Positions 15,758 through 25,122 of a stretch of DNA of 42,914 bases are shown here, one piece after another. The notes beneath the pieces are model-generated. The model was not told the DNA's origin. It searched no databases and saw only the letters and a program-made list of their open reading frames with translations. The stretch comes from JBMYRH01 sp049602155 (GTDB lineage: Bacteria > Myxococcota_A > UBA9042 > PHBI01 > JBMYRH01). A program made the position numbers and the translations under genes. Each line of letters opens with the position of its first letter. Position 1 is the first letter of the stretch. Location: the NCBI GenBank assembly GCA_049602155.1, contig JBMYRH010000040.1, positions 1 through 42,914 on the forward strand, in the 5' to 3' direction.

Positions 15758-18349
15758 ATGAGCACGGGGGAACATCGCAGTGACGACGCAGCCCACAGCG
15801 CACATCGTGTCGCGGGGCTGACCTACCTGCAGTGGGGCGGCGCCCTGGCCGTCGGCCTGTTTGTGACCCTTGCGGCCTATCAATTCATCGCACCTGAGGC
15901 GCCGAGGATGGAGGTCCCAGCTCCGGTCGAACCCGGGCCCGATACGCCGGCACCTGAGGCCCAGGGGCTCGCCGAGCGCATCTTGGCGATGGAGGCGCTC
16001 ACCAAGCGACTCTCCAAGCGGCTCGGCGCGCTGGAAGCGGCCCTCAATGGGGATGGCTCCTCAGGTGCAGGGCTCTTCACCGCCAACGCATCGGGTGCAG
16101 GGCTCATCGCGCCGGAAGGGCAGGGCGCGCTCGCCGTTACGCCGACACTCCGCATCGTGGCGTGGGGCGTCGCCGACTCGGCGACAGCCGGTCAAGGTTG
16201 GCTGGAGGGGTTCCTGGGTCAGGTCACCCGCCTTAAGCACGCACATCTTGAGATTGAGTCGGGGCTGTTCACTGGAGATGATGCGCTCACCGCGGAGTCT
16301 CTGGTGCACATCGAGGTCGTCGGAGAAGCCACAGGGGGGCATCTCCTAGGCGGGGTCGGTCAAGTACGCTTTCGATGGCAACGCACTCAGCCCAATGACG
16401 ACGGGCCTTGGCGCATCTCGGCGTGGCGCTTTGAGCGTTTCTATAGCGTGACGGTGCAGAGGCCCCTGTTCGTCGACGCGCTCCCCGAGGTCGTTGACGC
16501 AGAGACGCGCCAAGCGCTTGAGCGCTCCGAGCACGCTGAGAAGCTCTTGGCGATCCTTGAGCACGGGGCCTCCCGTCAGCCTGAGCACCCCTTCGCCTAC
16601 GACTCCTTGGATCGACACCCCGGGTTAGCCGTGGTGGACATCAACCGCGATGGCTGGGACGACCTCTACGTGATGCCCCGTTGGGGGACGAACCAGCTCC
16701 TTATCAACCAAGGCGGGGAGCGCTTCGTCGAGGCCGCCTCGACCTGGGGGCTCGACATCGCTGACAGCTGCTCTTCCGCGATCTTCGCCGACTTCGACAA
16801 TGACGGTGACGCAGACGTCATGATCGGTCGGACCCTCAAGTCGTCACTCTACCTGGTTCAGGAAGACGGGCGCTTTACGCCGGCACCGGACAAGATCGCC
16901 GGAGGAGAGCTCCCCAAGCTCGTCAGCTCTGTCAGCGTCGTCGACTATGACTCTGACGGGCTATTAGACGTCTACTTCTCGACCTACGCGGCGACAATGG
17001 TCATGCAGAATCGTCGCTTCCTCGCCGCCAAAGGGCAGCTCGGTCAGTCTGCACTGCGTGGCTTTTTGAGCGACGCGGACGCGATCGCGCTCGGCGAGCG
17101 TATCGCGCGCCCTGACTACGCAGAGCAGCTGAACCGGCCCGGTCCGCCGAATCGACTCTATCGAAACACCGGTGAGGGGAGGTTCGAGCGCGTGGAGTCC
17201 CCGCTTAGCCTCTTCCGAAACACCTTCCAGGCGACTTGGTCCGATGTCGATGGAGATGGTGACTCGGACGTGTACTTAGCCAATGACCACTCAGGTAACC
17301 ACCTCTTCCGCAATGATGAGGGGCGCTTCATCGACGTGACCGAGGCGACGGGCACCGCAGACTTCGGCTTCGGCATGGGGGTCACCTGGGGGGACTATGA
17401 CAACGACGGCCGCATCGATCTCTACACATCGAACATGTACAGCCGCGCTGGCCGCCGGATCACCGGGGTGGTGCCAGAGTTAGACCCTAGAATGCGGCGC
17501 GCTGCGCGAGGTAACACGCTCTTCCGGAACGCCTCGGAGCGCTTTGAGAAGACCTCGTCGCTCGACACGAGTGGGCTCGAGGTCGAGCGCGCAGGGTGGT
17601 CCTGGGGAGCGCAGTTTGGGGATCTCGACAACGATGGCTTTGACGACCTCTACGTCCTCAATGGTCACTACTCGGCTCCCGAGAAGGTGGCCATTGACCA
17701 TGACTCGTGACCGGAGCTCTGGCGCTCGGTCGTGCGCACAGACAAGGCAGGCGCCTTCTTAGACGATGGCAGCGCGATCGGCGCTGCGCTTGAGGCGATG
17801 ATCTTGAAGGGGGCGTCGCTCTCTGGGCACGAGCGCAACCGGGTCTTTATGCAGACCCGAGGGGAGGGCGGCATTCGCTTCGCCGACGCCTCGGCGGTCT
17901 CCGGGCTGGATGGCCTAGGGGACGGGCGCTCTTTTGCGTGGCTGGACATGAACCGTGATGGGCGACGCGATATCGCGCTCACCAACGCCAATCAGCCCCG
18001 AGTACAGATCTTTCGGAATCAGCACACTACTGCGCATCGCGTGCTCGCGCTCCGCTTGATCGGCGCCAAGAGTGACGCCAAATCGACCCCCGCTGGTGCG
18101 AGCAACCGTGACGCCATCGGCGCCCGGGTTGAGGTCGTCGCAGGCGGGGTCTTGCGCGTAGCTGAGCTACGGGCCGGTGAGGGCTTGGCGGCGCAAAATT
18201 CCGCGGAGCTGTTGATCGGCCTCGGGGCAGCGCCGAGCGTCACCTCGATCCGTGTACGGTGGCCGAGTGGACGCGAGACGACGCTGAAGAACCCCGACCT
18301 CGCGCCTCAAGGGCGGACGGCAATGACGCTGCGCGAGCCGGCGCTCTAA
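15758..18349 (+). pseudogene. FG-GAP/ASPIC-UnbV protein interrupted by an in-frame TGA
   Basis: One reading frame covers 864 codons but has a TGA at 17708-17710. The part before it (650 aa) starts at ATG 15758 with a membrane segment (LAVGLFVTLAAY), a short coiled coil (LAERILAMEALTKRLSKRL), then six FG-GAP/VCBS calcium-type repeats (for example INRDGWDDLYV, DFDNDGDADVM, DYDNDGRIDLY, DLDNDGFDDLYV). The part after it continues in the same frame with another repeat (MNRDGRRDIALTN) and the ASPIC/UnbV domain (DAIGARVEV, RVRWPSGRET). The paralogue at 21257-23581 has the same order without interruption. The downstream part has only a GTG at 17732 without a ribosome site. Either a recent nonsense mutation, a sequencing error, or readthrough. 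The final 4 bp overlap the convergent TPR gene. Confidence 0.8.
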
Positions 18350-20889
18350 GCGGTAGGCGGCGAGCGGTTCCCACGCCTGGCGAGGGCGACGACGCCGATG
18401 ACGGCGAGGAGCCCGAGGAGTAACGCGAACCATGTGCGGCTCATTGCGTTCTCCGCGGGGCCTGCCGTGCCAGCCGCCCCGCCGATGGTGGGGTCTGCGG
18501 GGCGCGTCGTCGTGGAGACACTCTCACCAGACGAGGCAGGACGCCCAGCCTGCATGGTCGTCTCCGCGATGGTGAATGAGACGGTCCCCTCACCCTTGAA
18601 GGAGACCAGCTCGCTCATGCGGTCCGTGTCCCCTGGGAACATGTCGAACCCGTAGACAGCGATGTAGTGCAGTCCATTGACGAGAGGCAGCTGCACGCGA
18701 AGTGGCAGGCCCTTATCGACCCCCTTGATCGTGTGATAATCGGCCGGGAGGACATCTCGGCTAGGCATCCCTGTCGCCTTGTCGAGCGCCTTGAAGCCCG
18801 CGATGAACACCTTGCCTGAGCGCTTCGCAGGGTTGGGCTCTATGAAGACCGACACCGTCGTCGCCTTGGCTTGGGTGGCGGCGCTCCCCTTCCAGTTCAG
18901 GACGGGCGTGGCGCCCGTACTCCCATCGTTGCGCTCGTGTCCGTAGCGGTTCACGACCAGTGACACGGTCGCTGGGGGCGTGTCGCCGATCTCAAAGAAG
19001 GTGCTCACAGCGTCCCCGATGAGTGGGAAGTCGTTGTGGCTGTAGACCGCCCGATACTTGATCCCCTCGACCAGCTCGACCTTCGCCCGGTAAGGGAAGC
19101 GCTGAAGCCACATCGCGAGCTGGTGGTAGTGAGCGATGTCGAGGTGGTCGACCGGCTGGTTACCGATGTCGAGCTCCCGGAACCCGAGCAAAAAGAGGTT
19201 CCCGCCGTAGTCCTCTGGGGTGGTGGCTACGTCGATCACCATGTTGATCTCGTGGACGGGCTTGTCCCAGCGCACGCCCTTGCTGTCGACGACATCTCCG
19301 TTCTTGCGCCGCAGCTCAAGCTCCTTCGCGGACAAGGGGGCTGTGTCTGTCCGGATGCGCGGGTTCTCCCACTTGCCAGGGCAGCGCGGCATGTTCTCCT
19401 CGACGCACGTCGTCAGGTGGTCGATGAGGGTGTTGACTCGGGCGACCTGAGCTGGGTTTGAGGTGCCCTGCTGCTTTGCCATCTGGAGGTAGCGCTGGAG
19501 GTCTCTCTTTGCCTGCTCTCGGTCTGTCTTGCGGATGAACTCCGCGCGGCAATAAAAGGCAAAGGGGTCCGGGTTGCTGCGCTTGGTGAGGGGCTCAATC
19601 AGCGCGAGCGCTCCCTCGTGATCTCCGAGGTTGAAGGCATTCAGTGCCCGGTAGATCTCAGCCCGGGCCTGGGTCGTGATTGTACCTCCCAGAGTCTTCA
19701 GCAGCGCCGCAGAGTCCTTGAAGCGGTTGGCGTTGTGGTAAAGCGCAGCGAGGACGAGCTTGCTTGCGTCCGGGAGCGCGCCCTCCTTCAGCCGGCCCTC
19801 GAGGCGCTTGAGGTGCTCTGGCTGCGCCTCAGGGTCCCGCAAGGTCGCGCTCAAGAGCATCCGAACGCTGCCTTCATCGACCGTATCGCGCGCTGCGACG
19901 CGCTCAAGGACTGCGGCTGCATCAGCGTGGCGGTCGGCGGCTAAGTAGACCGACCCCTGGATCGCCAGGAGGCCATCCGAGGCGCTCTCCCCCTTGAACT
20001 GCTCTCTCGCGCGGTCTGCTAAGGATAACGCGGACGTCTCATCGCCGGCTTGCAGGTGCCGGTGAATCATCATCTCCCACGCCTCTGGGCACCCCGGGGC
20101 GCGCTCGAAGATCGCAGCACCGAAGGTCATCGCCTCCTCGTGGCGAGCGAGGCTGGCGAGCGTATGCACGACCTCGCGGAACGCGCAGGCCTCCTCGCCC
20201 CGCTTGTTGCCCAGCGTCTTTGGGGGGGAGGGGGACTTGCCCTGAATCACTTGGGCCGCGACGTGGACTGGCGAGGTGCCCTTGCCTACCGCAGCCAGGA
20301 CTGCCGTCACTTGGTCGGTGTCTCCAAGTGTGTGCCACACGACCGCGGCGCGCACCGCGAGTGACGGGGAGAGGGGGCTGGGCAGTGCGGCCAGCCCTTC
20401 ACGCACAGCGTCTGGCGACTTCCCAGCCGCGAGAGCGCGCCTCACACGATCAAGCGCAGCGGCCGTGTTTGCCTCGGCCGCGAGGTCCGTGCCGTCGTTA
20501 TCCTCCGTCTCGACCCAGGGGATGTCGCGCTTTGCGCGCTTCAGTGAGGTCTTCAAGCTCGCGAGCGCTCCGGCGTCCAACGGCCCAGGGGACTCCAAGA
20601 GCGCTGCCCCCGCTGCGGTGAACGCGCCCGTGGGGGCGACGCTGGGGTGGACCAAGGTCACGACCATGACGACAGCACCGCTCGCGTCCTTCGCTTCGAT
20701 CTTGATGGTCGTCTTCTCGAGCGCAGCAGAGCGCGTCAACCCAGCCTTGTCTGCCTGAGGCTGGATCGCGGCGGCGCGCTGGACGGCGGACGCTGCGTGC
20801 GGAGGTAAGACCCACTCGGCATTCGCGGGCGACGCCAGAGCGAAGAGCGTGAGGGAGGTGAGGGACGTGAGTAAGACGGCGGATCTCAT
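18346..20889 (-). CDS. Large secreted/anchored TPR-repeat protein
   Basis: 847 aa from ATG 20889, chosen because it begins a good signal peptide (RSAVLLTSLTSLTLFALASPANA|EWV); the frame is open 39 codons further upstream without signal character. Residues ~90-500 contain helical TPR-like repeats (RAPGCPEAWEMMIHRHLQAG, DGLLAIQGSVYLAADRHADA and others). Then come two similar beta-rich modules: one with PPATVSLVVNRYGHER, another with EGTVSFTIAETTM, each preceded by a phrase of type L..GFRELD / IAGFKALDKATG. The C-terminus has a Thr/Ala/Gly linker, a membrane helix (WFALLLGLLAVIGVVALA) and a basic tail, an arrangement that suggests membrane anchoring or sorting. The function is unknown; it sits between two UnbV proteins. 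Confidence 0.75.
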   Translation of the reverse strand: MRSAVLLTSLTSLTLFALASPANAEWVLPPHAASAVQRAAAIQPQADKAGLTRSAALEKTTIKIEAKDASGAVVMVVTLVHPSVAPTGAFTAAGAALLESPGPLDAGALASLKTSLKRAKRDIPWVETEDNDGTDLAAEANTAAALDRVRRALAAGKSPDAVREGLAALPSPLSPSLAVRAAVVWHTLGDTDQVTAVLAAVGKGTSPVHVAAQVIQGKSPSPPKTLGNKRGEEACAFREVVHTLASLARHEEAMTFGAAIFERAPGCPEAWEMMIHRHLQAGDETSALSLADRAREQFKGESASDGLLAIQGSVYLAADRHADAAAVLERVAARDTVDEGSVRMLLSATLRDPEAQPEHLKRLEGRLKEGALPDASKLVLAALYHNANRFKDSAALLKTLGGTITTQARAEIYRALNAFNLGDHEGALALIEPLTKRSNPDPFAFYCRAEFIRKTDREQAKRDLQRYLQMAKQQGTSNPAQVARVNTLIDHLTTCVEENMPRCPGKWENPRIRTDTAPLSAKELELRRKNGDVVDSKGVRWDKPVHEINMVIDVATTPEDYGGNLFLLGFRELDIGNQPVDHLDIAHYHQLAMWLQRFPYRAKVELVEGIKYRAVYSHNDFPLIGDAVSTFFEIGDTPPATVSLVVNRYGHERNDGSTGATPVLNWKGSAATQAKATTVSVFIEPNPAKRSGKVFIAGFKALDKATGMPSRDVLPADYHTIKGVDKGLPLRVQLPLVNGLHYIAVYGFDMFPGDTDRMSELVSFKGEGTVSFTIAETTMQAGRPASSGESVSTTTRPADPTIGGAAGTAGPAENAMSRTWFALLLGLLAVIGVVALARRGNRSPPTA

Positions 20890-21256
20890 GATGGTCGTCA
20901 CTATACCGTCAAAGGATCCCGAGCGCGACCCGCTCCACGGCGCAACTGACGGTCTGAGACCAGCACAGCAAATCGTCGCGACCACGGTTAGGATTAGGTG
21001 AATCAAACGCTCTCGGTTATGCTCGTAAACAGACGACTGAAGAGTTGCTCTGCAGCGTTTTTTATTCCCGAGGGCAGGTCCCGACCGATGATTCAGTTTA
21101 TTCAGTACATGTTCCTGAAGGTCGCTGAGACCATCTTGACGTTATCGGGCTAACGAGAGGCAGCGGCCGCTGTCGCTGCGCGGCACCATGGCTGTGCCCC
21201 TCTCCCCGCGTGAACGACGGTTTATCGCTGCGCACCCTCACCTTCAGAGCTGGTGT
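20890..21256 (+). other. 367-bp intergenic region upstream of the TPR gene
   Basis: This stretch separates two minus-strand genes. It holds a TATAGT box on the minus strand (20905-20900) 10 nt before the TPR start codon, a plus-strand T-run (GTTTTTTATT, about 21058-21067), a 21-codon open frame on the plus strand (21088-21153) and a 12-bp palindrome CAGCGGCCGCTG (21161-21172) that could form part of a terminator for the UnbV gene. No larger gene is visible. Confidence 0.6.
20900..20905 (-). promoter_or_regulatory. -10 box candidate of the TPR gene
   Basis: TATAGT on the minus strand, five of six matches to the consensus, ends 10 nt before the ATG at 20889. No Shine-Dalgarno lies between, so the mRNA may be leaderless. 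No convincing -35 hexamer is seen 17 bp upstream. Confidence 0.4.
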
Positions 21257-23581
21257 CTAGTACGCCCGCTTCGGGTTCGCGTCTCCCTCGGTGACGATCA
21301 AGGCTTGGTTGGCTGCGACGGGTCCGATGACTTGTGTCTCGCCTCCCACCCACTCGATGGTCAGCGTGTCGACCTGCGTCGCCTTGCCCAGCCCGAAGAC
21401 GAGGTAGGGGGTGTTGGTTGAGGAGAAGCCTTCGCCTGCTGAGACCTCTTGGAGCAGCTGCCTGTCGCCGAAGCGCGCAGTGATGCGGCTGCCCACACCC
21501 CCGCTGTTGGCCTTTGTCCCCACCAGCTTCACGTGGAGCCAGCTTTGATCCTTGGTGGTGTTCTCAAGCACAAGATCCCGAAAGCGGTCGTTGAGGTGGA
21601 TACCACCATTGTTCACGATGACATCGGGGTCCCCGTCCCGATCGAAGTCCGCGAACGCCATCCCGTGGAACTTCCCGAAGTACTCGGGGACGTCTAAGGG
21701 GGTCACGTTCGTGAAGGAGTCATCTCCGTTGTTGCGGTAGACAAACAAGGGTTGGGCGTTCCACACCGGGTGGCTGCCAGGCCCTAAGATGACGTCTTGG
21801 TCACCGTCGAGGTCCATGTCGATGAACTGAGCACCCATGATGCTCGCGGGGACGAAGCCTGCCTTGTCACCGATGTTCTCGAAGTGGCCCGTGCCGTCGT
21901 TCTTGTAAAGCGCAGGCCCTCCGTAGAGCGCACCCTGCCAGGCTTGCGCCTTCTGGAAGCCCTCGAGGACCTCGAGCTCGCCCTCCACGAAGTTGGTCGC
22001 GAGGATGTCGAGGTCGCCATCGTTATCGTAGTCGAACATCCAAGTCGCGAAGCCGAAGCCGGTGCCGTCGGCGACCCCGCGCTTGACGCCCTCCTCTCGG
22101 AACGTGCCGTCGCGGTTGTTGATGTAGAGCCCATTCGGCGCCTCATAGCCCCGTCGTTCAAGCTTCGTCGGGCTCAGGGAGTTGACGAAGATGTCGGTCC
22201 AGCCGTCACCGTCGACGTCACCGGTGGAGACACCGACTGTGACGGCCTTTGTGGCGTCGATCTGTGCCTCTTTAGACACGTCCTTGAACTCGAAGTCGCC
22301 CATGTTCTTCAACAACACCAGGCGCCCACCGGCGGTCCCCGTGACCGCTAAGTCGAGCAGGCCGTCCTGGTCGAAGTCGAGCGCGGAGGCGCCGCAGGAG
22401 TTCTGCCAGGCGAGGGCAGCGTCTCCCTTCTCGGACATGTCCACGAACCCCTGGCCTTTGTAGTTCATCAGTAACCGATTAGGCCCCGCTGATAGCCACG
22501 CGGCGCGCGTCATGTAGAGGTCGGTCCAGCCGTCATTATTGAAGTCGGCTGCGACGCACGCAGGGGGCGTGTTCGAGATGCCAGCGAGGGTCTTGTCCTC
22601 TTTGCGGACAAAGCCCTTCCCGTTCTCGTAGAGATAGAACTCAGGCTGGGCGTAGACTCCCTGCGCGACGAAGTCGACAAAGGTGTCGTTGTTGTAGTCC
22701 GCAAACGCGACGGCGCCCGCGAGGTGCCACCGCCGAATGCCATAGAAGTCGGCCTTGTCCACGAACGGGAAGTCCTCGGCGGTGCCGTTGCCCATGTGCT
22801 CGCCGTAGGGGAAGAGCTCAGCCTTTCTGGCCTCTGCCTCTGGGGTTGTCTCCGGGCCAAGCGCGGTGCGGAGCCAGATCCGCACCCACGGGGTCGGCTG
22901 TATCGCGTTTGCGTTCTCCAAGAAGGGGATCGCCTCTTTGTAGCGGCGGTGCCGGAAGAAGAGGGTGCCCGCATAGAAATTCGCGTCGAAGTCTTTCGAG
23001 AACCAGGCCTCGGCTTTGTATTTCTCGATGGCGGTGAAGGCTTCCTCTTCAAAGCCGATGTGGATGAGCCCAATGATGAGGTTGGCCTTCATGGCCGGGT
23101 CGCCTTTGTGGGTCTCGATGTGGTCGTAGAGGGACTGCGTAATCTCAGCCGCGCGCGACCGCTCAATGAGCTTGTCTCGGTAGAGGCTCCCGACGACCTT
23201 GAAGTCGATTTGACCGCGGCGAAGGAGGGCACCGACGAAGTCTGCTTTGTACTGCGGATAGGCCTGTGTCCCCGGGGGAGGGGCGGTCTTGCCCGCCTCG
23301 ATGAACTTCTCACTCAGCGTGTCTTCGAGCGCATAGTTGTCCCACGGCGTGCGCTTCTGTGCCTCGTCGACTTGGTCCGTGTAAGGCTTCTGTACCGGGA
23401 TCTCTTCGGCCAGGGGGAGGAGCTCAGCGGGCTTCGCGGCGGCCTCCGCCTTCTGCTCCTGTGCCGGGGGCGTCGGCGCTTGCTGCTTCTCACCGCAGCC
23501 CAAGCTCCCGATGCTGAGCGCCACGACGGCGGAGAGTGTCCACCCAGCCCATCGCCCTTGATATCGTCGTCCGACGTTCAT
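21257..23581 (-). CDS. FG-GAP/ASPIC-UnbV lipoprotein
   Basis: 774 aa; ATG 23581 has AGAGGGG upstream. Signal with lipobox SIGSLGC (Cys 29), then an Ala/Pro/Glu linker. Residues ~75-270 are helical. About ten FG-GAP-type calcium repeats follow (FADYNNDTFVDFV, DFNNDGWTDLYM, DFDQDGLLDLAV, DVDGDGWTDIFV, DYDNDGDLDILA, DMDLDGDQDVIL, DFDRDGDPDVIV), and then the ASPIC/UnbV domain (GVGSRITARFGD, EVSAGEGFSSTN, VFGLGKATQVDTLTIEWVGG). Family members are surface or outer-membrane proteins with integrin-like propellers; the exact role is unknown. Intact relative of the interrupted gene at 15758-18349; in both, the propeller runs straight into UnbV. Confidence 0.9.
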   Translation of the reverse strand: MNVGRRYQGRWAGWTLSAVVALSIGSLGCGEKQQAPTPPAQEQKAEAAAKPAELLPLAEEIPVQKPYTDQVDEAQKRTPWDNYALEDTLSEKFIEAGKTAPPPGTQAYPQYKADFVGALLRRGQIDFKVVGSLYRDKLIERSRAAEITQSLYDHIETHKGDPAMKANLIIGLIHIGFEEEAFTAIEKYKAEAWFSKDFDANFYAGTLFFRHRRYKEAIPFLENANAIQPTPWVRIWLRTALGPETTPEAEARKAELFPYGEHMGNGTAEDFPFVDKADFYGIRRWHLAGAVAFADYNNDTFVDFVAQGVYAQPEFYLYENGKGFVRKEDKTLAGISNTPPACVAADFNNDGWTDLYMTRAAWLSAGPNRLLMNYKGQGFVDMSEKGDAALAWQNSCGASALDFDQDGLLDLAVTGTAGGRLVLLKNMGDFEFKDVSKEAQIDATKAVTVGVSTGDVDGDGWTDIFVNSLSPTKLERRGYEAPNGLYINNRDGTFREEGVKRGVADGTGFGFATWMFDYDNDGDLDILATNFVEGELEVLEGFQKAQAWQGALYGGPALYKNDGTGHFENIGDKAGFVPASIMGAQFIDMDLDGDQDVILGPGSHPVWNAQPLFVYRNNGDDSFTNVTPLDVPEYFGKFHGMAFADFDRDGDPDVIVNNGGIHLNDRFRDLVLENTTKDQSWLHVKLVGTKANSGGVGSRITARFGDRQLLQEVSAGEGFSSTNTPYLVFGLGKATQVDTLTIEWVGGETQVIGPVAANQALIVTEGDANPKRAY

Positions 23582-23705
23582 GCCTGCCCCTCTGTGTTCC
23601 GCGCTCGGATTGAGCGTTCAACGGCTCGATTTAAGTGCCGCGAGATCGTCGGTGTCAAGGTGTCCCGTCTCGGGAATGACTCGCGTCCAAGCTCCGTTGT
23701 GCGTC

Positions 23706-23734
23706 TTGCTGTTGTCCTACTCAACAGGTAATAT
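23706..23734 (+). promoter_or_regulatory. Promoter candidate of the secreted protein at 23741
   Basis: TTGCTG, exactly 17 bp, then TAATAT; the -10 box ends 6 nt before the ATG. This is the best sigma70-like match seen in the window and would give an mRNA beginning at or very near the start codon. Confidence 0.5.
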
Positions 23735-23740
23735 TTCGCC

Positions 23741-24451
23741 ATGCTGCGACCTTTATTCCCCAACAGATTCGGGGCCTCCATCGCCCTCTGCTTGATCCTG
23801 CTCACGGGCGGGCCGTTCGCCGCCGCACAAGCACCGCAGAAGCCGTCACCGCTGCTCATGGGTTACGGCCCGGCGCGGATGCCCATGAAGGTGCCCGAGG
23901 CTGCGAAAAAGACGCCCATCGAGGGTGAGTTTGTCCTGCGGCAAAAGTACATCGAGAACCAATACTTCCGCGACGAGTTCCACGGCTGGGCGACCGGTGA
24001 GGGCATGTGGCGGGGCCTCGCGGGGAGCGGTGGCAGCGGCATCCAGCCTGCCGTGGCCGCGATGAAGGGCACATCGAACCCGGAGGCAGACTTCACGGCA
24101 CTGCTTGAGGCTGGGTGGCTTGATCGTGAGCAGATCACGAAGGGCTTCGAGGTGAAACAGCGGCACGATCGGCTGAGCAGCCTCGCCCGAGCGAAGGTCG
24201 CTGAGGCTCAGAAGCGCAATGACCATGCGGGCATCGTGAAGGCCCGGCGCGCCTGCGCTGACATGGACCGGGCCCACTACCTTGAGAAGAAGAAGTTGAT
24301 GGCGGGGGTGCGTAAAGTGTTGGCCGAGCGGCGTCCAGATCTGCTCTGCAGTGGCCCCAACTGCCAGGGGAACCAGGCCGGCTCCCGCCGAGGAGCGCCG
24401 TCTCCCCCCCAAGCGCCGATGATGCCGCCGCCGATGGGTGGAGGTTACTAG
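23741..24451 (+). CDS. Secreted protein of unknown function
   Basis: 236 aa. Signal peptide with cleavage near GGPFAAA|QAP. The mature part has a Gly-rich turn (GLAGSGGSGIQPAVAAM), then a basic helical region (residues ~125-205: RHDRLSSLARAKVAEAQKR, ARRACADMDRAHYLEKKKL) and a Pro/Met/Gly-rich tail with one close cysteine pair (CSGPNC). I recognise no family. There is no Shine-Dalgarno, but a strong promoter-like pair lies directly upstream. The last 4 bp overlap the convergent ABC ATPase gene. Confidence 0.65.
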   Translation: MLRPLFPNRFGASIALCLILLTGGPFAAAQAPQKPSPLLMGYGPARMPMKVPEAAKKTPIEGEFVLRQKYIENQYFRDEFHGWATGEGMWRGLAGSGGSGIQPAVAAMKGTSNPEADFTALLEAGWLDREQITKGFEVKQRHDRLSSLARAKVAEAQKRNDHAGIVKARRACADMDRAHYLEKKKLMAGVRKVLAERRPDLLCSGPNCQGNQAGSRRGAPSPPQAPMMPPPMGGGY

Positions 24452-25122
24452 AGCGTCACGGGCTCCAGGGGCGCGGGTGCGCCCGCTGACAGCAGCCATC
24501 GCGCGGTGAACCGCGCGTCGTCCCTGAGGGCCTCGTCGTGGGAGACGACCAGCGCTGTCGCCCCCGTCTGCTCGCAGAGCGTCCAGAGGTGAGAGAGCGT
24601 CTGCTCGCGGCTCCCCGGATCCAAGCTTGAGGTGGGCTCATCTGCGAGGATCAAGCTCGGGCGGTTCGCAAAGGCGCGCGCCAACGCGACGCGCTGTCGC
24701 TCCCCCCGGCTGAGCACAGAGACGCGCCGGTTGAGGTGAGCCTCCATCCCGAGGGGACCGAGGAGTGAGGATGGGGATGGGGCATCACTTGGCGCCCCCA
24801 TTGCAGCCTGCACGAGCGCGATGTTTTGAGCCACGGTCAGGGTCTCAAGGAGGTGGAGATCTTGAAAGACGAACCCGATCTGCTCCCGTCGGAAGCGCGC
24901 TGGCGAGCCGTAGGCCGAGAGGGGACGCTCACGGAATTGGACCTCGCCTCGCTCGGGGGAAAGGAGCCCTGACGCCACGTTGAGCAACGTCGTCTTGCCA
25001 GATCCCGACGGGCCGAGCACGAGCGCGTGCTCACCCGAGCGGACGCAGAGTGAGGCCTGACGCAGGACCTCGGACCCCCCGAGCGCGAGCGAGACCTCGT
25101 GCAGCGTGAGCAGGTCGCTCAT
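24448..25122 (-). CDS. ABC transporter ATP-binding protein (LolD/MacB-like)
   Basis: 224 aa, the size of LolD-type ATPases. Walker A GPSGSGKTT, Q-loop IGFVFQDLHLL, signature LSRGERQRVALARA (LSRGE instead of LSGGQ), Walker B LILADEPTSSLDP and switch His in VVSHDEAL. It works with the FtsX-like permease just upstream, whose stop overlaps its ATG (TGATG, 25124-25120). Such pairs extract lipoproteins or export small molecules and peptides. Downstream of a halogenase-methyltransferase pair on the same strand, so export of a modified product is one possibility. Confidence 0.9.
   Translation of the reverse strand: MSDLLTLHEVSLALGGSEVLRQASLCVRSGEHALVLGPSGSGKTTLLNVASGLLSPERGEVQFRERPLSAYGSPARFRREQIGFVFQDLHLLETLTVAQNIALVQAAMGAPSDAPSPSSLLGPLGMEAHLNRRVSVLSRGERQRVALARAFANRPSLILADEPTSSLDPGSREQTLSHLWTLCEQTGATALVVSHDEALRDDARFTARWLLSAGAPAPLEPVTL

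Noticed and set aside
17708..17710. TGA recoded as an amino acid
   Set aside because: TGA ends many other genes here and TGG is used for Trp, so the code is standard; no selenocysteine context is evident.
22724..23731. 335-codon open frame on the plus strand
   Set aside because: Antisense to the N-terminal half of the UnbV lipoprotein and to its upstream region; no ribosome site or motif.
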